DNA of 64,000 nucleotides from Solirubrobacteraceae bacterium (GTDB taxonomy: Bacteria; Actinomycetota; Thermoleophilia; Solirubrobacterales; Solirubrobacteraceae): positions 1 through 64,000 of the forward strand of contig JAUJOF010000006.1 of the NCBI GenBank assembly GCA_030447785.1, read 5' to 3'. Positions within the stretch are counted from its first letter, which is position 1, and each line of letters begins with the position of its first letter. The notes below the pieces were generated by a model. That model was not told the DNA's origin and searched no databases. It was given only the letters and a program-made list of their open reading frames with translations. Shown piece after piece: positions 58,832 through 64,000 of this stretch. The position numbers and the translations under genes are program-made.

Positions 58832-59826
58832 TCCCGGATGAACCCGAACTGGGTCAGGTACTCGCGGGCGACGGCCTCGGGCTCCTGCGCGTCGACGGCG
58901 ACGCGGGAGTTGAGCTCCTGCATGACCTCGTCGGTCAAGGGCGCCTGGATGCGCTTGATGACCTCCATGCCCTGCGGGCCGATCATCCGGGCCGCCTCGT
59001 CGCGCATGGTGAACGAGATGTTGTACGGCGGGAAGAAGTTGCGATCGTCGTCGAGCACCTGGTACTTGCCGGTGGCCAGGTCGCCGTCGGTGGTGAACAC
59101 GAACGCGACGTCGGCCTCCTTGGAGTCGAGCACCTGGTAGGGCGACTCGGAGGAGACGAACTCCCCGAACTCGATGCCGTAGGTGCGCTCCACGCCGATC
59201 AGGCAGTCCGTGCGCTGCTCGCACTCCGGGAAGCCGGTGACCGACAGGTTCTGCGCCTTGCCCTGGAGGTCTGAGATCACCTTCGGACCGCCCAGTCGCT
59301 GCGCCGTCTCGCGCAGCATGCCCAGGCGGTAGGAGTTCTCGAACGGGGTGGGGGGGAGGGCGACGATCTCCTCCTTGGCGTAGGCGGCACGCGCCTCCTC
59401 GTAGGCCTCCGTGGGCTCCTTAGGCACCTCGTCGAGCTTGCGATCGAAGAACGAGGTCAGCGCCGTCCCGGTGTACTCGGGGTAGGCGTCGATCTCGCCC
59501 TGCTGCAGCGCCTCGAAGGCGACGACCTCCGAGCCGATGTCCAGCTCGGTCTTGACGTTGAAGCCCGCGGCCTCGAGCGCCTGGGCGTAGATCTCGCCCA
59601 GGATGTACTGCTCGTCGAAGTTCTTGGAGCCGACGGTGATCGTCTTCTGTGGGGCGTTGGCGACCGGCTCAATGAGAGTCTGCTGCTGGCCGGACTGGCC
59701 CCCGCCCTGCGCCGACCCGCCCTGCTGGCCGGAGCCCTGCTCCGCGCCGCCGCCGCAGGCGGCCAGCAGGACGCCGGCCGTCAGTACCGCGACCAGGCTG
59801 AGGAGGAAGCGAAATTGACCCTTCAC
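58828..59826 (-). CDS. glycine betaine/osmoprotectant ABC transporter substrate-binding lipoprotein (OpuBC/ProX type)
   Basis: lipobox LLAACGGG; ITVGSKNFDEQYILGEIYAQALEAAGFNV, IDAYPEYTGTALTSFF. Confidence 0.9.
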   Translation of the reverse strand: MKGQFRFLLSLVAVLTAGVLLAACGGGAEQGSGQQGGSAQGGGQSGQQQTLIEPVANAPQKTITVGSKNFDEQYILGEIYAQALEAAGFNVKTELDIGSEVVAFEALQQGEIDAYPEYTGTALTSFFDRKLDEVPKEPTEAYEEARAAYAKEEIVALPPTPFENSYRLGMLRETAQRLGGPKVISDLQGKAQNLSVTGFPECEQRTDCLIGVERTYGIEFGEFVSSESPYQVLDSKEADVAFVFTTDGDLATGKYQVLDDDRNFFPPYNISFTMRDEAARMIGPQGMEVIKRIQAPLTDEVMQELNSRVAVDAQEPEAVAREYLTQFGFIRE

Positions 59827-60596
59827 GATGGTTGAACCTTCCTTCTGGGAGTGAACGGGAGGCGCGCCAGCAGCGACCTGCGGCCGCCGGCGGGCTGTGC
59901 GGCGAGCTTGAGCCCCTTGGGCGTCACCAGCCGCTGGACGCCGCCCAGGCCCGCATCCACGGCGAGCGTGATGGTGGCGACGACGATGGCGGCGGCCAGC
60001 TGGCCCGTCCCGCCGTAGACGTTGAAGTTGATGATGGGCTGCCCGAGCGTCTCCACGTTGGCGTAGGGCGCGATGGTGGCGGTGGCCACCACGTTCACCG
60101 CCGAGGTGCGGATGCCCCCGAAGATGGTGGGCAGCGCCAGGGGCAACTCGATCCGCGTGAGCCGCTGGCGCTCGGTGAGGCCCATCCCGCGCGCGCTGTC
60201 GACCGTGTCGCGGTCGGCCTGGGCGGTGCCCACGTAGGCGTTGGTGAGGATGGGCGGGATGGCCAGCAGCACCAGCACGAGCGCCACGTTGGTGAAGCCC
60301 ACGCCGACGAAGGCGATGAAGAAGGCGATGAGCGCGAGCACGGGTACGGCGCGGCCCACGTTGGAGATGCTGACCGCCAGAAACTGGAAGCGCCCGATGT
60401 GACCAAGGTAGGCGCCGATGGGCACGGCGATGGCCACGGCCACCGCCACGGCGATGCCCGAGAGCAGCAGGTGGTTGCCCGTGAGGAAGGCGAACTCCTC
60501 CAGACCGCCGACCTGCACCGTTCCCGCGCGCGACTCGCGCGCCTGGAAGATGAACTCGAACGCGGCGAGGAAGTCCTGGACGATCGCGAAGGTCAC
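59823..60596 (-). CDS. osmoprotectant ABC transporter permease
   Basis: NVGRAVPVLALIAFFIAFVGVGF, SARGMGLTERQRLTRIELPLALPTIFGGIRTSAV. Confidence 0.9.
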   Translation of the reverse strand: MTFAIVQDFLAAFEFIFQARESRAGTVQVGGLEEFAFLTGNHLLLSGIAVAVAVAIAVPIGAYLGHIGRFQFLAVSISNVGRAVPVLALIAFFIAFVGVGFTNVALVLVLLAIPPILTNAYVGTAQADRDTVDSARGMGLTERQRLTRIELPLALPTIFGGIRTSAVNVVATATIAPYANVETLGQPIINFNVYGGTGQLAAAIVVATITLAVDAGLGGVQRLVTPKGLKLAAQPAGGRRSLLARLPFTPRRKVQPS

Positions 60597-61320
60597 GCCG
60601 GCGCCGCCCGCCGCCAGGGCATGAGCGCCCGCTGCATGCCCAGCACGAGGAGGTCCAGCGCGGCGGCCAGCACCACGGCCAGGCCGCCCGCCACCACCAC
60701 GTTGGACTTGAAGTTGATCTGCGCGTCGATCTGGGCGCCCAGCCCGCCGGCTCCCGCGAAGAAGGCCAGCGTGGCCAGCCCCACGGTGGTGGAGGCCGCG
60801 ATGCGCAGGCCGGCCAGGATCTCGGGCAGGGCCATGGGCACCTCGACGCGCAACAGGGTCTGCGTCGGCGTGAGCCCCATGCCGGCGGCCGCGTCCACGG
60901 CGTCGGCCGGGACGTTGCGCAGCCCGTTGACCATGTTGCGAAAGATGATCAACTGGGTGTAGGCGACCAGGGCGATGATCGCCGTGGTGTTCCCGCGCCC
61001 GGTGATCGGCAGCAGCAATAGGAACAGCGCGATGCTGGGGATCGTGTACAGCGCGGCGGTGGCCCCGATCAGTGGCCCGGTCAGCCAGCGCTGGCGGTGG
61101 GCCAGCAGGCCCAGGCAGAAGGCGATCGCGAAGCCGATCGCCACGGACACGGCGACCAGGTAGACGTGCTCGAAGAACGGATCGACGTAGCGCTCGAAGT
61201 TCTCGACGATCCAGCCGGGGCAGAAGCCGTTCTCGGCCACGCACGAGAGGTCGTCGGGATCGCGCTGGGTGAAGAAGCCCTCGGGGACCTGCGGGGCCTG
61301 GGCGAAGAGGGATGCGACGA

Positions 61321-61324
<4 letters not shown>
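60593..61324 (-). CDS. osmoprotectant ABC transporter permease
   Basis: LYTIPSIALFLLLLPITGRGNTTAIIALVAYTQLIIFRN, AAAGMGLTPTQTLLRVEVPMALPEILAGLRIA. Confidence 0.9.
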
Positions 61325-62487
<1,163 letters not shown>

Positions 62488-62529
62488 TGCATCCTCATCT
62501 TATTCACATCGCAGCCCGGATGCGGTGGG

Positions 62530-63297
62530 TCAGATCCCGGCAGCGCGCCGGGCCGCCGCGTGGGCCGCGTGCTCGAGGTCGTCGGGCAGCGCCGGCAGGT
62601 CAGCGTGCGGACCAATGGCCCGGGCGATGAGCCAGTCGGCGAACCAGGCGTTCTTGGGCAGCAACGGTCCGTGCAGGTAGGTGCCGACCACGTTGCCCCG
62701 GCGTACCCCCTCGACGTCCCCGGCGCCCGTGTTGCCGTGCCCGCGCAGCACGCGGCCCAGCGCCCGCTCGCCCGGGCCGAGGTGGGTGCGCCCCCCGTGG
62801 TTCTCGAAGCCGGCCAGCACGCGGGGGCCCTCCAGGCCGGGCAGCCGCACCTCGATGGCGATGTTGCCGATCAGCCGCTCGCCCTCGCCGCGCACGGTGT
62901 GCAGGTCGACCAGGCCGATGCCGGGCACCTCCTCGGCGCCCAGGCGGTAGGTGTGGCCCAGCAGCTGGAAGCCCCCGCACACGGCGAGGATCACCGCATC
63001 GCGGGCGGCCGCGGCGTGCAGGGCCTCGCGCTTGACCTCCGCCAGGTCGCGGGCGCACAGCACCTGGTCGCGGTCCTGGCCGCCGCCCAGGTAGAAGAGG
63101 TCGTGCGCCTCGGGGTCGATCGTGTCGCCCAGCCCGGCGGGGGTGACCTCGAAGCCGATGGAGCGCCAGGCACAGCGGCGCTCGAGCAGGAGCAGGTTGC
63201 CCCGGTCGGCGTAGATGTTCATCAGATCGGGGTACAGCGCGCACACCCGCAGCCTGTGCCCGAAGCGCGAAGCGTGTGGGTAGACCGGGTCAGGCAT
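62530..63297 (-). CDS. gatD: glutamine amidotransferase, lipid II isoglutaminyl synthase subunit GatD-like
   Basis: LYPDLMNIYADRGNLLLLERRC, LGGGQDRDQ, ILAVCGGFQLLG (catalytic Cys), GFENHGGRT, YLHGPLLPKN. Confidence 0.85.
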   Translation of the reverse strand: MPDPVYPHASRFGHRLRVCALYPDLMNIYADRGNLLLLERRCAWRSIGFEVTPAGLGDTIDPEAHDLFYLGGGQDRDQVLCARDLAEVKREALHAAAARDAVILAVCGGFQLLGHTYRLGAEEVPGIGLVDLHTVRGEGERLIGNIAIEVRLPGLEGPRVLAGFENHGGRTHLGPGERALGRVLRGHGNTGAGDVEGVRRGNVVGTYLHGPLLPKNAWFADWLIARAIGPHADLPALPDDLEHAAHAAARRAAGI

Positions 63298-64000
63298 CGC
63301 CGGCCTCCCGGCGCAACAGCGCGACCTCGCTGGCCACGTGATCCTGGGTCTCGGCGATCACGCGGGGGGGGAGGGCTTCGAAGCCGTCAGCGACCGCCGC
63401 GCCGTACAGGTCCGCCAGCCTCACGGCCTCCAGGCGCACGCGGTCGAGCTCGCAGGTGCGCGCGCCGAAGGGGTCGACGGCCTCGCGGCGGCGCTCCAGC
63501 CACGCGGCGCCGCTGCCGTCGAGGTCGGGACGCACGGCGACGGGCAGGCTCGCGTACGCCCAGCCGTCGGCCTCGTGCACGTCGGGCGCCGGAGGCTCCA
63601 CCGTCGGCAGCGATCCGGCTGTGCGGCCATCGACCAGCGGCTTCGCCGCCGGTGCCCCTCGCTGCGCCAGCGGCGTGTCGAACGGGATCGCCTCGGCCAG
63701 CGCGGCGGCCAGCACGCCGCCGGGGCGCAGGTGCTCGCGGGTGCTGCGCAACAGGCCGCGCACGCCCTCCGCGCCGCCCAGCAACTGCGCGGTCTGCATG
63801 GGCGCGAGCACCAGCGCGAAGGCACGTCCCAAGGTGAAGGCACGCGCGTCGCCGTGCACCGCCTCCACCGCCAGCCCGCGGGCGCGCTCGCGCAGGGCAC
63901 CCAGAAGGGTCTCGTCGAGGTCCAGGGCGACGACCTCGTGGCCACGGCGAGCCAGGTCGAGCGCCACCCGGCCGGTGCCGGCGCCCAGGTCGAGCACCGG
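63290..64000 (-). CDS. class I SAM-dependent methyltransferase (5' end beyond window)
   Basis: MLDLGAGTGRVALDLARRGHEVVALDLDE, LRPGGVLAAAL; open at window edge. Confidence 0.8.
   Translation of the reverse strand, partial: PVLDLGAGTGRVALDLARRGHEVVALDLDETLLGALRERARGLAVEAVHGDARAFTLGRAFALVLAPMQTAQLLGGAEGVRGLLRSTREHLRPGGVLAAALAEAIPFDTPLAQRGAPAAKPLVDGRTAGSLPTVEPPAPDVHEADGWAYASLPVAVRPDLDGSGAAWLERRREAVDPFGARTCELDRVRLEAVRLADLYGAAVADGFEALPPRVIAETQDHVASEVALLRREAGDA

Overview
High-GC actinobacterial chromosome segment. Gene content and neighbourhood suggest Thermoleophilia/Solirubrobacterales, but this is inference only. The two ends are housekeeping: dapA-rnj on the left; ftsK - rodZ-like - cinA - thpR - recA - recX - rny - miaB - intein-bearing Rv2578c-type radical SAM protein - padR - miaA - dapF - dapD/C/E - hflX - dut - opu-type osmoprotectant ABC operon - gatD on the right. 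About 6.9-32.6 kb is an accessory-looking block between rnj and ftsK. It holds a subtilase, a standalone Clp N-domain protein, a two-component system, an ABC exporter, a Phd/RelE toxin-antitoxin pair, a CHAT (caspase-like) protein, an atypical IleRS-like synthetase, a MITE-like element, and several frameshifted or truncated genes. The observations I rate highest are: (1) a full LAGLIDADG intein inserted exactly before the third Cys of a radical SAM [4Fe-4S] motif; (2) two adjacent, apparently paralogous envelope proteins built on a recurring hydrophobic-V-P-P-C repeat that I cannot assign to a known family; (3) a coiled-coil + CHAT protease-like protein beside a TA module, with related short repeats around both; (4) an IleRS homologue with degenerate HIGH and KMSKS motifs; (5) a window-wide TANNNT-N6-9-ATG/GTG pattern indicating widespread leaderless transcription; (6) concentrated gene decay in the accessory block. 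No database searches were run. All assignments come from reading the translations.
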